A stretch of 64,000 nt of DNA from assembly GCA_028288305.1 (NCBI GenBank), contig JAQBOA010000041.1, positions 62,001 to 126,000 of the forward strand. The letters run 5' to 3'. Origin of the DNA: Mucilaginibacter sp. GTDB taxonomy: Bacteria > Bacteroidota > Bacteroidia > Sphingobacteriales > Sphingobacteriaceae. The notes below the pieces were generated by a model. That model was not told the origin of the DNA. It did not search any database and saw nothing but the letters and a program-made list of their open reading frames with translations. Positions 14,740-24,443 of the stretch are shown here, one piece after another. Each line of letters opens with the position of its first letter. The stretch's first letter is position 1. The translations under genes were made by a program, and so were the position numbers.

Positions 14740-16443
14740 CTACAAGTTCCCTTTCTTTAATTCACTAACGGCGAAGGTTGCGGCCCGAGCTGTTAAAGCC
14801 ATATAAAGAATAGAAGGGCTTTGATTTCCGGTACTGGTCATGCAGGCTCCGTCGGTTACAAAAACATTTTTACAATGATGCAGCTGGTTCCATTCGTTAA
14901 GTAATGATGTTTTAGGGTCTTTACCCATGCGGCAGCCACCCATTTCGTGAATATCCAAGCCGGGCGCTTGTTTATTTTCGTGGGTTGAGACATTCTTGCA
15001 ACCTGCCTTTTCAAGCATTTCCTTGCTTTGGGTCAGAAAGTCTTTTATCATCCGCTCATCATTATCATCATATTCTACTGAAGTGATCAATAACGGAATA
15101 CCCCACTGGTCTTTTTGATCCTTGCTTAAACGTACATGATTAGTTATTTTAGGTACTGTTTCGCCTTGCATGTACATGTAAACCTTCCAGCCGCCAGGCT
15201 CGGTGAGTGAATCTTTATACTCAGCCCCAATTTGACCCAGATCGGTTTCTTCTGGTCTATGTTCGCGATAAGCGCCCATAAATGTGGTAAAGCCACCAAA
15301 ATAGTCAGTTTCTTGTTTATGCAGGTTGCGGTAATTTGCCAAAATAAGTTCGGTGGGATTGCGTCCAAAATAATACTTATCAAGGAAACCATCCATTTCC
15401 CCCGCGACAGATGCCCGGTAATTCTGAAAAGCAACGTATTTTCCCAATAAGCCGCTATCATTACCCAAACCATTTGGAAAACGATTCGAAGTTGAATTTA
15501 ACAGCACAAGGTTACTGTTTAAAGCAGATGCATTTAAAAATATGATGCGGGCATAATAATCGGTTACTGCTTTGGTATTGGCATCAATAATCCTTACTCC
15601 GGTGGCTTTACCTAACTTCTCATCATAAATAATAGAATGTACAACTGAAAAAGGTCTGACGGTTAAATTACCTGTTCTTTTTGCCCATGGTAACGTAGAA
15701 CTTACTGAACTGAAGTATCCGCCAAACGGGCATCCGCGCATGCACAAATCACGGGCCTGGCATTGGGCACGTCCCTGGTCTAAATGTATTTGATTGGGTT
15801 TGGTTAAATGGGCCCAACGTGCGTGTACCAAATGCCTGTCGTGGTAGTTTTCACTTATTTTTTTGCTGATAACTTCCTGCACACAATTCATTTCGAATGG
15901 TGGCAGAAATTCACCATCAGGCATCGCTTCTATGCCATCTTTATTCCCACAAACACCAATAAATTTCTCAACATGCGAATACCATGGCGCAACATCGTCA
16001 TAGTTTATCGGCCAGGCAACTCCATATCCAAAGCGTTCAGGGTTACTGAATTCAAACTGGCTCCACCGCTGACAAGCGCGACCCCAGGTAAGTGATTTAC
16101 CACCAACCTGGTAACCCCGTATCCAGTCGAAGGGTTTCTCCTGTATATAAGGGTGATCTTTATCCTTTACAAAAAAATGTGCGTTATCTTCGCCATAACC
16201 TGCCGCTTTACTGATTAAGGGATTTTCTTTTAAGAATGCAGTAGTCATCCGTCTCCTGTGCTCGAAATCCCAGGGAGCCATATTGGCTGTCGGGTAATCT
16301 TTATTGTGTTCAACATTCCTGCCTCGTTCAAGCACCAATGTTTTCAGACCTTGTTCACATAGTTCTTTAGCGGCCCATCCTCCACTGATACCCGAACCAA
16401 TTACAATAGCATCATAGGTGTTTTTCTCAATTTCTTTTGACAT
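14740..16443 (-). CDS. GMC-family FAD oxidoreductase
   Basis: 567 aa. The FAD-binding Rossmann motif is AIVIGSGISGGWAAKEL (about 13-29). The substrate domain has a cysteine-rich stretch, QCQARDLCMRGCPFGGY. The C-terminal GMC region reads DIHEMGGCRMG and TGNQSPSILYMALTARA. Such Bacteroidota enzymes are gluconate/2-keto-gluconate or sugar 3-dehydrogenase large subunits that feed electrons to a membrane cytochrome, usually with a small Tat-exported partner gene. No partner is adjacent here, so it is an orphan subunit, or the partner lies elsewhere. No signal peptide, as expected for a co-exported subunit. Confidence 0.85.
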   Translation of the reverse strand: MSKEIEKNTYDAIVIGSGISGGWAAKELCEQGLKTLVLERGRNVEHNKDYPTANMAPWDFEHRRRMTTAFLKENPLISKAAGYGEDNAHFFVKDKDHPYIQEKPFDWIRGYQVGGKSLTWGRACQRWSQFEFSNPERFGYGVAWPINYDDVAPWYSHVEKFIGVCGNKDGIEAMPDGEFLPPFEMNCVQEVISKKISENYHDRHLVHARWAHLTKPNQIHLDQGRAQCQARDLCMRGCPFGGYFSSVSSTLPWAKRTGNLTVRPFSVVHSIIYDEKLGKATGVRIIDANTKAVTDYYARIIFLNASALNSNLVLLNSTSNRFPNGLGNDSGLLGKYVAFQNYRASVAGEMDGFLDKYYFGRNPTELILANYRNLHKQETDYFGGFTTFMGAYREHRPEETDLGQIGAEYKDSLTEPGGWKVYMYMQGETVPKITNHVRLSKDQKDQWGIPLLITSVEYDDNDERMIKDFLTQSKEMLEKAGCKNVSTHENKQAPGLDIHEMGGCRMGKDPKTSLLNEWNQLHHCKNVFVTDGACMTSTGNQSPSILYMALTARAATFAVSELKKGNL

Positions 16444-16485
16444 AACAGGTTTTCATTTATCAAAGATAAAAGATATTTAAAATTG

Positions 16486-16875
16486 TCAAACTTCATAAAA
16501 TTCAATCGGCAATTCATCAGGATCAGCAAAAAAAGTAAAACGTTTACCTGTAAATTCATCTGTCCGGATAGGTTCAACAATTACACCAAGTTCTTTAATA
16601 TGCGAAACGGCTTCATCAATATCATCAACTTCAAATGCTATATGGCGTAAACCTGCAGATTCGGGCCGGGATGGCCTTGCAGGAGGATTTGGAAATGAAA
16701 AAAGCTCGACCTGGTATTGGTTGCCAACTTTCAGGTCGAGCTTGTAAGAATTCCTTTGTTCGCGATAAACTTCTTGTAGAATTTTCAAACCGAGTATTTC
16801 GCTATAAAAATGTTTCGACTTTTCATAGTCCGAACAGATGATAGCGATATGATGTACCCGGTTTAGCTTAAACAT
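16486..16875 (-). CDS. VOC (glyoxalase-fold) protein, YaeR-like
   Basis: 129 aa, one paired beta-alpha-beta-beta-beta domain. It follows E. coli YaeR almost throughout: VHHIAIICSDYEKSKHFYSE, EVYREQRNSYKLDL, VELFSFPNPPARPSRPES, GLRHIAFEVDDIDEAV and FTFFADPDELPIEFYEV. Metal ligands would be H9 (VHHIA), E near QVELF, H77 (LRHIA) and E near PIEFYE. Glyoxalase-like or glutathione-independent detoxification is likely; substrate unproved. It lies 42 bp upstream of the GMC gene on the same strand, so could be cotranscribed. Confidence 0.85.
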   Translation of the reverse strand: MFKLNRVHHIAIICSDYEKSKHFYSEILGLKILQEVYREQRNSYKLDLKVGNQYQVELFSFPNPPARPSRPESAGLRHIAFEVDDIDEAVSHIKELGVIVEPIRTDEFTGKRFTFFADPDELPIEFYEV

Positions 16876-16891
16876 GCATTTTTATATTATC

Positions 16892-16982
16892 TGTCATACT
16901 GAATGAAATGAAGTATTTTTTACGTCTTACATGTAGGCGACTTACAGCTTCTAGAAGATCCTTCACTTCGTTCAGGATGACA
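16892..16982. repeat. Inverted repeat TGTCATCCTGAACGAAGTGA type
   Basis: The left arm at 16892 reads TGTCATACTGAATGAAATGA. The right arm ending at 16982 is the complement of TGTCATCCTGAACGAAGTGA. The arms have diverged at a few positions. It fills the gap between purL and the VOC gene. Sequences of this type are scattered intergenic palindromes in Bacteroidota. Confidence 0.7.
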
Positions 16983-17009
16983 ATTCATTTTTTATATTTT
17001 ATTATAAAC

Positions 17010-19232
17010 TTAGGCACCTAAAATTTCATGCAATACGTTATCGTAAACCATCTTAATATCAGTAATATGGCCAAATAACTTTTCATCTACATTTAAAAAG
17101 CCGTTGGTAACACTTCCTAATAAGCTAAAGTCTACTTCACTGGTCGCCATCATTTCAATAAAACGCTCCTGATCATCTGGAGATACACTTACCACTACCC
17201 TGCCTTGTGCTTCACCAAATAGAAAAGCGTCTTTGCGGATAGCACTGTCAGTCTCTATTTCAAACCCAAAACCATTTGGTAATGCCGATTCAACTAAGGT
17301 AACGTATAAACCACCATCCGAGACATCATGCACAGATTGAACCATTTTATGCTTTATCAATTGTTTTACTACCTGGTGCATGGCATATTCTTTATCTATA
17401 TCAAAATATGGAGCAGGTGCAGTAAGTATTTTATGATAAGAAGCAAGGTACTGGGATGAAGCTATATCATTAACAGACTCACCTATTAAATAAATCAAAT
17501 CACCCGGACTTTTAAAATCCAATGTCATCAGGTTGGTCATATCATCCATCACCCCCAACATCCCGATAGTTGGTGTGGGGAATACAGGTCCTTCATCCGA
17601 AGATTGATTATAAAAGCTCACGTTTCCGCCGGTTACCGGCGTTTCAAATTTGCGGCAAGCTTCAGCCATGCCTTTTATGGCACCCACAAATTGCCAGTAA
17701 ACTTCGGGCTTGTAAGGATTACCGAAATTTAGGCAATTGGTTATTGCAACCGGTTCACCACCAGCACAAGTAATATTACGAGCCGCTTCGGCAACAGCAA
17801 TAGAACATCCTTTTTGCGGATCGGCATATACATAGCGTGAATTACAGTCAACTGTAATTACGATAGCCTTATCAGTATCTTTAACAGCAACAACTGCAGC
17901 ATCGCTTGGGCAGTTGGTGGTCATGGTTGATACGCCAACCATAGAATCGTATTGATCAGTAACCCACCTTTTAGAAGCAATGTTGGGATGACCTATCAGA
18001 TGTTCAGCAACAGCAATTAAATCAGCAGGTTCTTCAACGTCTTCAATTTTAAATTGCTGGTTTTGCCGGTAATAAGCTGGTTCACGATATTCGCGTTCAT
18101 AAACCGGTGCGCCGCCGCCTAAAACTAAATCATCTGCAGGAACATCCGCAACCAATTCACCATTCATATAATATTCCAGGCGTCTGGTGTCGGTTACTTC
18201 TCCTATAATGGCACAGTTCAGATCCCATTTGTCAAATACGGCTTCTACCTCTTTTTCTCTTCCTTTAAAAACTACGATCAGCATTCGCTCCTGTGATTCA
18301 GAAAGCAAAATTTCATAAGGCTTCATGTGCTCCTGGCGCATAGGAACCTTTTCAAGGTATATTTTCATGCCGTGCTCACCTTTAGCAGACATTTCGGAAT
18401 TTGAACAAATTATGCCTGCCGCGCCCATATCCTGCATACCAACTACTGCCCCGGTTTTTATCACCTCCAGGGTAGCTTCGAGTAATAGTTTTTCCTGAAA
18501 AGGGTCGCCAACCTGTACTGCAGGGAGATCGTTAACAGAATCTTCGGTTATATCTTTGGATGCGAAAGCAGCGCCATGTATCCCATCCTTACCTGTTGCC
18601 GAACCCACTATATAAACCGGATTACCTACACCATAAGATGTTGCCGATACCGTTTCGCCTGCCTTTACTATCCCGGCAGAAAAAGCATTGACCAGCGGGT
18701 TTACGTTATAGCATTCGTCGAAAAACAACTCTCCGCCAACTGTTGGTATGCCAAATGCATTTCCATAATGGCTAATGCCTTTTACTACTCCTTTTATGAG
18801 CCATTTTGTACGATCTAAATTCAGGTCGCCAAAACGAAGGGAATTTAATTGCGCAATAGGTCTTGCGCCCATAGTGAATATATCACGGTTTATACCGCCT
18901 ACGCCTGTCGCCGCACCCTGGTATGGTTCAAGGGCCGAAGGATGGTTATGTGATTCGATCTTAAAAGCACAGCCTATACCGCCGCCAAGATCAACCAGGC
19001 CTGCATTTTCTTCACCCGCTTTAGCAAGCATGCGCGGACCATCTTTAGGTAAGGTTTTAAGCCATGTAATGGAATTTTTGTACGAACAGTGTTCGCTCCA
19101 CATTACGGAAAAAATAGACAGCTCAGTAAAGTTGGGAATGCGCCCTAATATTTCTTTTATACGATCAAATTCTTCGGGTAGTAAGCCTAAATCTTTGGCA
19201 GTTTCAATGGTGGTTAACTCCTGGTGCTCCAA
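17010..19232 (-). CDS. purL: Phosphoribosylformylglycinamidine synthase II
   Basis: About 740 aa small-type PurL, which makes FGAM from FGAR, ATP and glutamine-derived ammonia in purine synthesis (with PurS and PurQ, not in this window). Family motifs: NFTELSIFSVMWSEHCSYKN, KIESHNHPSALEPYQGAATG, INRDIFTMGARPIA, MQDMGAAGI and VHDVSDGGLYVTLVE. I place the start at TTG 19232 because homologues begin M-E-H-Q-E-L-T; a GTG at 19259 would add nine residues. purM lies about 9 kb away and is not linked. A GA-rich palindromic repeat separates it from tonB upstream of its 5' end. Confidence 0.94.
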   Translation of the reverse strand: MEHQELTTIETAKDLGLLPEEFDRIKEILGRIPNFTELSIFSVMWSEHCSYKNSITWLKTLPKDGPRMLAKAGEENAGLVDLGGGIGCAFKIESHNHPSALEPYQGAATGVGGINRDIFTMGARPIAQLNSLRFGDLNLDRTKWLIKGVVKGISHYGNAFGIPTVGGELFFDECYNVNPLVNAFSAGIVKAGETVSATSYGVGNPVYIVGSATGKDGIHGAAFASKDITEDSVNDLPAVQVGDPFQEKLLLEATLEVIKTGAVVGMQDMGAAGIICSNSEMSAKGEHGMKIYLEKVPMRQEHMKPYEILLSESQERMLIVVFKGREKEVEAVFDKWDLNCAIIGEVTDTRRLEYYMNGELVADVPADDLVLGGGAPVYEREYREPAYYRQNQQFKIEDVEEPADLIAVAEHLIGHPNIASKRWVTDQYDSMVGVSTMTTNCPSDAAVVAVKDTDKAIVITVDCNSRYVYADPQKGCSIAVAEAARNITCAGGEPVAITNCLNFGNPYKPEVYWQFVGAIKGMAEACRKFETPVTGGNVSFYNQSSDEGPVFPTPTIGMLGVMDDMTNLMTLDFKSPGDLIYLIGESVNDIASSQYLASYHKILTAPAPYFDIDKEYAMHQVVKQLIKHKMVQSVHDVSDGGLYVTLVESALPNGFGFEIETDSAIRKDAFLFGEAQGRVVVSVSPDDQERFIEMMATSEVDFSLLGSVTNGFLNVDEKLFGHITDIKMVYDNVLHEILGA

Positions 19233-19268
19233 TTTATTTATATTTTTGAAAAGAAGCACAAAATTAAG

Positions 19269-19370
19269 GAAAAAAGGTGAAAAGGGGAAGATGAAAGGTA
19301 AAAGGCGAAAGGGAAAAGGTCATTTCCAAATAAAACCTTGACCTTTAACCCTTTACCTTTCACCTTTTGC
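19269..19370. repeat. GAAAGGTAAAAGGCGAAAGG palindrome, copy A
   Basis: Purine-rich arm (GGTGAAAAGGGGAAGATGAA..., AAAGGTAAAAGGCGAAAGGG) followed by the pyrimidine-rich complement (ACCTTTAACCCTTTACCTTT, CACCTTTT). It fills the gap between the tonB stop and the purL start. Related copies at 45061-45137 and 49551-49655. Possible bidirectional terminator. Confidence 0.7.
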
Positions 19371-20180
19371 TTAATTATCAGCTAATTGAAAATTAATTGG
19401 GATATTATATTTAACCCTTACAGGTTGTCCGTTTTGCATACCTGGTTTCCAGGGTTTTGCTAGCTTTAAAACCCGGATAGCCTCTTCATCAAATCCGTAA
19501 CCGGCGCTTCGTTCTACCACTATATTTGACAAGTGTCCGTCTTTTTCAACAACAAAACTCAGAATAACGCGACCACTTATTTGCTGATCTTGTGCCTCAG
19601 ACGGGAACCTTAAATTTTTATTTAAAAATCTAGACCATCCATTAAGGCCACCATCGGGTTCTGGCATAACATCAACCCCATTAATCGGATGTACCGAATT
19701 ATCAATAACCGGCTGTGTTCCTGTTCCTGCGGGAGTTGTTTCAATGGGGCCGGGATCTATTGCAGTGCCCGGAGTATTTGTTTGACCAATAGTACCTGTG
19801 ATCTGTGCGTTTACGGGCGGGGTTTTAGCAAGGATATCAGGTCCTACTACAGGTTGAAGCAATTGGGTGGTTTTTATAGGTGCCGGCGGTCTTGGAGTTT
19901 CAATTTGTCTTTTTGGCAGCGTTACTTGTTGTTTAATATCAGTAAGAGTAACCACTATAGTGGGATCATGGTGAATCGGAACTACTGTCGTTGGCGCGCT
20001 TTTTAAAATGGCGCCGACACCAATAAATAAAATAAGGCTTGAAAAAGTAATTCCCATGGCCTTTATCATATTACCGGCATAATGCTGCCTTAAGTAATAA
20101 GCGCCATATTCTTTGTTGCGGTTGTCAAATACAAGCTCGAGCCACTCGCGCCTGTACAAATCAAATTTTGAGATAAGCAT
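19371..20180 (-). CDS. tonB: Energy transducer TonB
   Basis: 269 aa. It couples the inner-membrane proton gradient to outer-membrane receptors such as the Oar-like receptor at 29.8 kb. A cytoplasmic head (MLISKFDLYRREWLELVFDN, RNKEYGAYYLR) typical of Bacteroidota TonB precedes one transmembrane helix (about 42-61, GITFSSLILFIGVGAIL), a Pro/Thr-rich periplasmic linker and a C-terminal TonB domain (GRVILSFVVEKDGHLSNIVV, ERSAGYGFDEEAIRVL, KPWKPGMQNG). No ExbB/ExbD genes are adjacent. A 168-bp gap separates it from the DUF4468 gene. Confidence 0.92.
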   Translation of the reverse strand: MLISKFDLYRREWLELVFDNRNKEYGAYYLRQHYAGNMIKAMGITFSSLILFIGVGAILKSAPTTVVPIHHDPTIVVTLTDIKQQVTLPKRQIETPRPPAPIKTTQLLQPVVGPDILAKTPPVNAQITGTIGQTNTPGTAIDPGPIETTPAGTGTQPVIDNSVHPINGVDVMPEPDGGLNGWSRFLNKNLRFPSEAQDQQISGRVILSFVVEKDGHLSNIVVERSAGYGFDEEAIRVLKLAKPWKPGMQNGQPVRVKYNIPINFQLADN

Positions 20181-20348
20181 AATGGTTGAAATTAAATTTT
20201 ATTATTAAACGAAATAAAAATATTTAATATTGCTTAATAATAAGATTTGATACAATTTCAACGAACTCGACAATAATTAATATTCTATTTATTTATAGAT
20301 TAGATTCATTATTAAATTCTTAAATAAATGCAACTTTGTGTATTTTAA

Positions 20349-20921
20349 TTACCATTTATCTATAACAACTTTTTTAGTGGTTTCTTCTTTTTTCGGCGCA
20401 TTCACCAGGTATTGTTTTAATCGTTCACCAAATTGCTTACAAAAAGCACCAGTCTGGTTAAGGTAATTATCTACATCTTTTTTATCTAATTTAGATTGGG
20501 CAGTTTCCAAAGGAATGTCAATACCAGATTTAGGTACAAAATTTCCATATCTGTCCCTTACAAATGGGATAAAAGTAAAGTCTGTTAGCCAATATCTATA
20601 TTTTTGATCCTTAAATTCGATATTTAGCTGATAAGCTATTTCGCCGCTTTCGTGTTTCAGAATGGAAATACTGGTATAGGTTGTAAATTTCCCGTCTCCG
20701 CTTATACTTTTTCCATTTGTGGCTTTAAATTTAAGCTTTGGATAAACTGTCTTTATAAAGTATAATCCCCTGGTGTACAAAGTGTCTGCTGTTATTCCAG
20801 GCATATCAACTACCTGGTAATAGATGTATTTATTATGTTCATCAAACGATAACAAATCCTGCTGAGCATAGGTAAATTTGACGGACAGAATACAAAATAT
20901 AACAATTATAATTCTTTTCAT
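20349..20921 (-). CDS. Secreted DUF4468-type protein
   Basis: 190 aa with a signal peptide (1-19, ending TYAQQ). The body resembles DUF4468 (TBP-like fold): YYQVVDMPGITADTLYTRG, LYFIKTVYPKLKFKATNGKS, the glycine pair ISGDGKFTTY and a C-terminal sheet with IEFKDQKYRYWLTDFTF. The C terminus is Lys/Thr-rich. Function of the family is unknown; proteins with this domain are common in Bacteroidota periplasms. A strong terminator lies 12 bp upstream of its start, so it has its own promoter. Confidence 0.65.
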   Translation of the reverse strand: MKRIIIVIFCILSVKFTYAQQDLLSFDEHNKYIYYQVVDMPGITADTLYTRGLYFIKTVYPKLKFKATNGKSISGDGKFTTYTSISILKHESGEIAYQLNIEFKDQKYRYWLTDFTFIPFVRDRYGNFVPKSGIDIPLETAQSKLDKKDVDNYLNQTGAFCKQFGERLKQYLVNAPKKEETTKKVVIDKW

Positions 20922-20932
20922 GCTATAAAGAT

Positions 20933-20965
20933 AAAAGCCGCCCCGATAATTCGGGACGGCTTTTT
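20933..20965 (-). terminator. Terminator after the porin gene
   Basis: Fourteen-pair stem (20933-20946 with 20951-20964; AAAAGCCG-CCCGA arms) and a 4-nt loop. One position is T-G on the minus strand but mismatched on the plus strand, so it suits transcripts coming from the porin gene at 20985. Confidence 0.85.
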
Positions 20966-20984
20966 AAATAAATTCTAAAAATAT

Positions 20985-22112
20985 TTAGAATGCATAAACA
21001 GCAGCCAGTACAAATTGACCAGCTGAAGATGTGAAATTATTATTATTATTTATAAACATATCACTTTTTGAGCTATTGTCAAATCTGATTTCGGGAATTA
21101 ATGCTAAAGGTCCGGCTTTTATATTTGCTGTAAAAGTTATACCTGTAACTGATTCACCCGGAGGCGCGCCAACAGTTAAATATGTTCCTGTTTTAGTTTT
21201 GAAATATTCACCCCTTAATCCTAATGTCACAGCTTTTGAAACTGCAATTTGCGGATAAAGAGCGACTCCTGAAAAACCACCTGAATAACCGTTTCCGGCT
21301 GAGAAATCAGCGGCGTTTAAACCTAATTTAAAAGCGTCAGTAATTTGATAAGCTGTAGTAAGGTCTACTTCAGTTCCTGATGCAGGGCCTGTAGCCAGGT
21401 TAACATACGCTGTCCAGCCTTTTGCCGGTGTTACAGTTAATTGTGCACCAAAAGTATTTACTCTGCCATATGATTGGTAAACATTCCAGTAATCATTAAA
21501 TATTCCTGCCATTAAGCTTACTTTGTCCGAAAAAGCATAAGTGGCTTTAAATCCGGCATTCTGGAATGGGCCATTGGTAAATAAATAAGAAGTAGAATAG
21601 TTAAAGTTAGCTGCCGGGCTTATTACTTCATATCCTATATAAGTTGACATATAACCCATTGCTAAGCTGAACTTGCTTGTTAAATTATAAGACACATATA
21701 AATTTTGAATATGATAGCTGGAATAGGCGGTACCTGTAGTTGGGTTCCCGTTTAAAAGAACTAAGCCTGGAGAAGCATTTGGGATCGATTGTGATTGTCC
21801 CCTTGGTCCAAATGATAGCTCACCAACAAAGGAAGCATTACCAACTGTTTTCTTTAAACCCAGGTCTATCATACCAATAGATATGGAATTCTGTTCGTTA
21901 GCAAAACTGGTTGGAATGTTAGGTCTACCTGAAAAATCATATTTGTAATAAGTATCTACTGAGCCTGAAAATGTCAATGGCACATCTGTACTTGGAGCAG
22001 GTGCTGCGGGCGCTGCTGCCTTGCCAGTATCGGCTGGCATGGTTGCCGCATGAGCGGAAAATGTAAAAATAGTGGCAGCAGATAAACATAAGAGTAAAAG
22101 TACTTTTTTCAT
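20985..22112 (-). CDS. Outer-membrane beta-barrel porin of the ammonium module
   Basis: 375 aa from ATG 22112; reading on to 22172 would put 20 residues before the obvious signal peptide MKKVLLLLCLSAATIFTFSA. After an Ala/Pro-rich linker come alternating strands (SGSVDTYYKYDF, FVGELSFGPRG, NLYVSYNLTSKFSLAMGYMS, VSLMAGIFNDYWN) and a closing strand ending GQFVLAAVYAF, typical of porins with terminal Phe. Located 210 bp beyond amt on the same strand but after its own terminator, with TTTGATTGAT words in its leader as in the amt leader. Likely admits ammonium or small N compounds; inferred from context. Confidence 0.82.
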   Translation of the reverse strand: MKKVLLLLCLSAATIFTFSAHAATMPADTGKAAAPAAPAPSTDVPLTFSGSVDTYYKYDFSGRPNIPTSFANEQNSISIGMIDLGLKKTVGNASFVGELSFGPRGQSQSIPNASPGLVLLNGNPTTGTAYSSYHIQNLYVSYNLTSKFSLAMGYMSTYIGYEVISPAANFNYSTSYLFTNGPFQNAGFKATYAFSDKVSLMAGIFNDYWNVYQSYGRVNTFGAQLTVTPAKGWTAYVNLATGPASGTEVDLTTAYQITDAFKLGLNAADFSAGNGYSGGFSGVALYPQIAVSKAVTLGLRGEYFKTKTGTYLTVGAPPGESVTGITFTANIKAGPLALIPEIRFDNSSKSDMFINNNNNFTSSAGQFVLAAVYAF

Positions 22113-22239
22113 GATAACGATTTGATTGAATAGTTTGGTTTGTTTGATTGATTGATTTGTATAATTAAACACATAACATACCCATCTGAGCCAATTTTAC
22201 ATTAGTTCAGTGATCTTTTTAGAGATGTTATATGGTAGA

Positions 22240-22303
22240 AAAAGCCTTGTGTGATTGATTGTTGTCGGGTGGTAAATTGAAATTAAAAATCAACCACACA
22301 AGG
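22240..22303 (-). terminator. Long-loop terminator after amt
   Basis: Minus-strand reading: CCTTGTGTGGTTGATT pairs with AATCAATCACACAAGG (16 pairs, one G-T), 27-nt loop, then CTTTTTC. Arms at 22288-22303 and 22245-22260. It separates amt from the porin gene. Confidence 0.7.
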
Positions 22304-22322
22304 GATATTTGTATTAATGATG

Positions 22323-23906
22323 TTAAGCAGTTACTTTATTTCCGCTTTCAAACAGGCCGCTTAAGCTAACATCGCCATCATCGTAATCATAAGCACTTGC
22401 TCCGTGATCAAACATATCTAAACCACCTGGACCTGTTTCACCATGTGCTTCAACACGTAGTTTCCAAGGGTACGGCAACATCATAATTGCCTTCATCATA
22501 ATCCAGGAAATTACGAATACTGAGATTGCTATGGTAAAAGTACCGATTGCCTGTGCTTCTAATACAGAGGCATTTCCTCCATAAAATAAGCCTGTAACCG
22601 GGGCTGAATTATCAGCACCGTAAGGCCCTGTTGCACCAAATTGTCCAGAAGCAAATAATCCTAATGATAAAGTTCCCCATATTCCGCAAATGCCATGTAC
22701 CGGTACAGCTCCAATCGGATCATCTATGCGCATATATTCAAGTAATTTAGTTACTCCAAATACAATAAAGCCAGCTACACCGCCCAATATAACAGCACCT
22801 AGCGGACTAACCCAATAACAAGGGCAGGTAATGGCAACTAAACCGGCAAGAAAACCGTTTATAGTAAAACCTAAATCAAATTTGCCTTTAGTGGAGCCCC
22901 ACCAAAGTGCAGCCATCATAGCGGTAAATCCGCCACCGCACGCGGCAAGAGTTGTGTTAGTAGCAATACGGCCTATACCTTGTATATCCATTGCAGATAA
23001 AGTACTGCCTGGGTTAAAGCCATACCAACCGAACCATAAAATAAAACCGCCTACTGCTGCTAAAGGTAAGTTGTGTCCCGCTGGCATGCCGCCACCGTCA
23101 CGCGCAAATACCCGTCCTATCCGGGGGCCTAATACTACCGCTCCGGCAAGTGAGGCCATACCTCCTATTGTATGTACCACTGTTGAACCCGCAAAATCCC
23201 GGAAACCTTGACCTAAACTGGTATAAACATGTCCGGCAGAGCCCATTAGTGCAAGCCAGCCGTCTGGTCCCCATGCCCAATGGCCTATAATTGGATAAAT
23301 GAATCCAGTAATACCAATACTGTAAAGAATATCGCCACGGAAACCTGTACGGCCAATCATAGCACCTGAAACTATGGTGGAGCAGGTATCAGCAAAAGCA
23401 TACTGAAATATCCAGTGTGCAATTACCGGAACGCCTGTTCCCGGATAAAGATCAGGAGTACCTTGAAGGAAAAACCAGTGCATACCTATAAATCCGTTTC
23501 CGGTACTAAACATAAATGCGTAACCAATTGCATAAAATAAAATTCCGCAAAGACAGGTATCAAATATACACTCCATCAAAACGTTTACCGTTTCACGTTT
23601 TCGGGCAAAGCCAACCTCAAGCATTACGAAGCCTGCCTGCATTCCAAATACCAAAAATGCAGCAACCAACGTCCAAACTGTATCGATTGAATTCATCATG
23701 GATGTTTCAATATCCGTCGGTTTTGGAGCGGCTGCGGCCGCATGAACTGATGTACCGAATAATCCGGGCAAGCTCATAATAGCAATTACGACAAGCCCTA
23801 ATCCAATCATTTTTCCACCAAAAATGGTTGCACCCAGTGCCCATTTTTCGCGTGTCAGTTGTCGGACTGAACTGAGCAAATTGTTTTTTGTAAAGTTAAC
23901 TTTCAT
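22323..23906 (-). CDS. amt: Ammonium transporter
   Basis: 527 aa, longer than the usual about 400-450 because of an N-terminal extension with its own hydrophobic segment (about 33-58) and an Ala-rich linker. The Amt core has FLVFGMQAGFVMLEVGFARK (85-103), AFADTCSTIVSGAM and the twin pore histidines H245 (STVVHTIGGMASLAGA) and H404 (DDPIGAVPVHGICGIWG), with eleven or so helices in the inner membrane. It imports ammonium for the divergent type III glutamine synthetase. No PII (glnK) gene is adjacent, which is unusual for amt. Confidence 0.95.
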   Translation of the reverse strand: MKVNFTKNNLLSSVRQLTREKWALGATIFGGKMIGLGLVVIAIMSLPGLFGTSVHAAAAAPKPTDIETSMMNSIDTVWTLVAAFLVFGMQAGFVMLEVGFARKRETVNVLMECIFDTCLCGILFYAIGYAFMFSTGNGFIGMHWFFLQGTPDLYPGTGVPVIAHWIFQYAFADTCSTIVSGAMIGRTGFRGDILYSIGITGFIYPIIGHWAWGPDGWLALMGSAGHVYTSLGQGFRDFAGSTVVHTIGGMASLAGAVVLGPRIGRVFARDGGGMPAGHNLPLAAVGGFILWFGWYGFNPGSTLSAMDIQGIGRIATNTTLAACGGGFTAMMAALWWGSTKGKFDLGFTINGFLAGLVAITCPCYWVSPLGAVILGGVAGFIVFGVTKLLEYMRIDDPIGAVPVHGICGIWGTLSLGLFASGQFGATGPYGADNSAPVTGLFYGGNASVLEAQAIGTFTIAISVFVISWIMMKAIMMLPYPWKLRVEAHGETGPGGLDMFDHGASAYDYDDGDVSLSGLFESGNKVTA

Positions 23907-23922
23907 TGTTTGTTTAGTTTAA

Positions 23923-23963
23923 TTTAGTTTGATTGATATTATTATTTTAGTTTGATTGATATT
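23923..23963. repeat. Two direct copies of TTTAGTTTGATTGATATT in the amt leader
   Basis: Perfect 18-bp copies at 23923-23940 and 23946-23963, separated by 5 bp, 16 bp upstream of the amt start. The core TTTGATTGAT recurs in the porin leader at 22143-22152, with TTTGATTGAA at 22121-22130. Confidence 0.7.
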
Positions 23964-24435
23964 TATTTTAATTGACTTCGTCGCTTACTGAATATAAATG
24001 AAAGTTGTTTTTATTTGGTTAATATTTATGAAAAATTTAATAATTACATCCTTTTTATAAATATTTGGATGAAAATAGCGATGAATTTTAATAAAAACAA
24101 ATATTTAGTAAATAAATTCATTAAAAAAATTAAACTTTTATCAAAATAGTAAAAAACAACCTAAAAATACAGTCATTTTTAAATTTTTTGCAATAAAAAA
24201 CAATACTTAAATATTTTGAGTCAAGAAAATATAATTATTTATTATTTTTTTAACTCAAAACGAGTTTTCTATTGACTTTTTAAAAAAATACAAAGAAAAA
24301 CACTTAAGTATCTCGTTTTTTTAATCATATTCAACTATAAAAGCAATATAAAACTGTTTTCTGGGTATGAATTAATAATTTTGAGGAGTTTTACTATATT
24401 TAATTTAAAATTTATACATCTTAGTAGGATAGTTC

Positions 24436-24443
24436 TATTTTTG
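24436..24443 (+). promoter_or_regulatory. -7 box TATTTTTG of glnN
   Basis: Exact TAnnTTTG, 20 bp before the glnN ATG; no matching TTTG at -33, so it may need an activator. Confidence 0.4.

Noticed and set aside
18775..19341. Plus-strand frame of 188 codons
   Set aside because: Antisense to purL, and it runs on through the GAAAGG palindrome at its end.
22831..23211. Plus-strand frame of 126 codons
   Set aside because: Antisense shadow of amt: Pro/Ala-rich with no family, while amt itself is strongly conserved.
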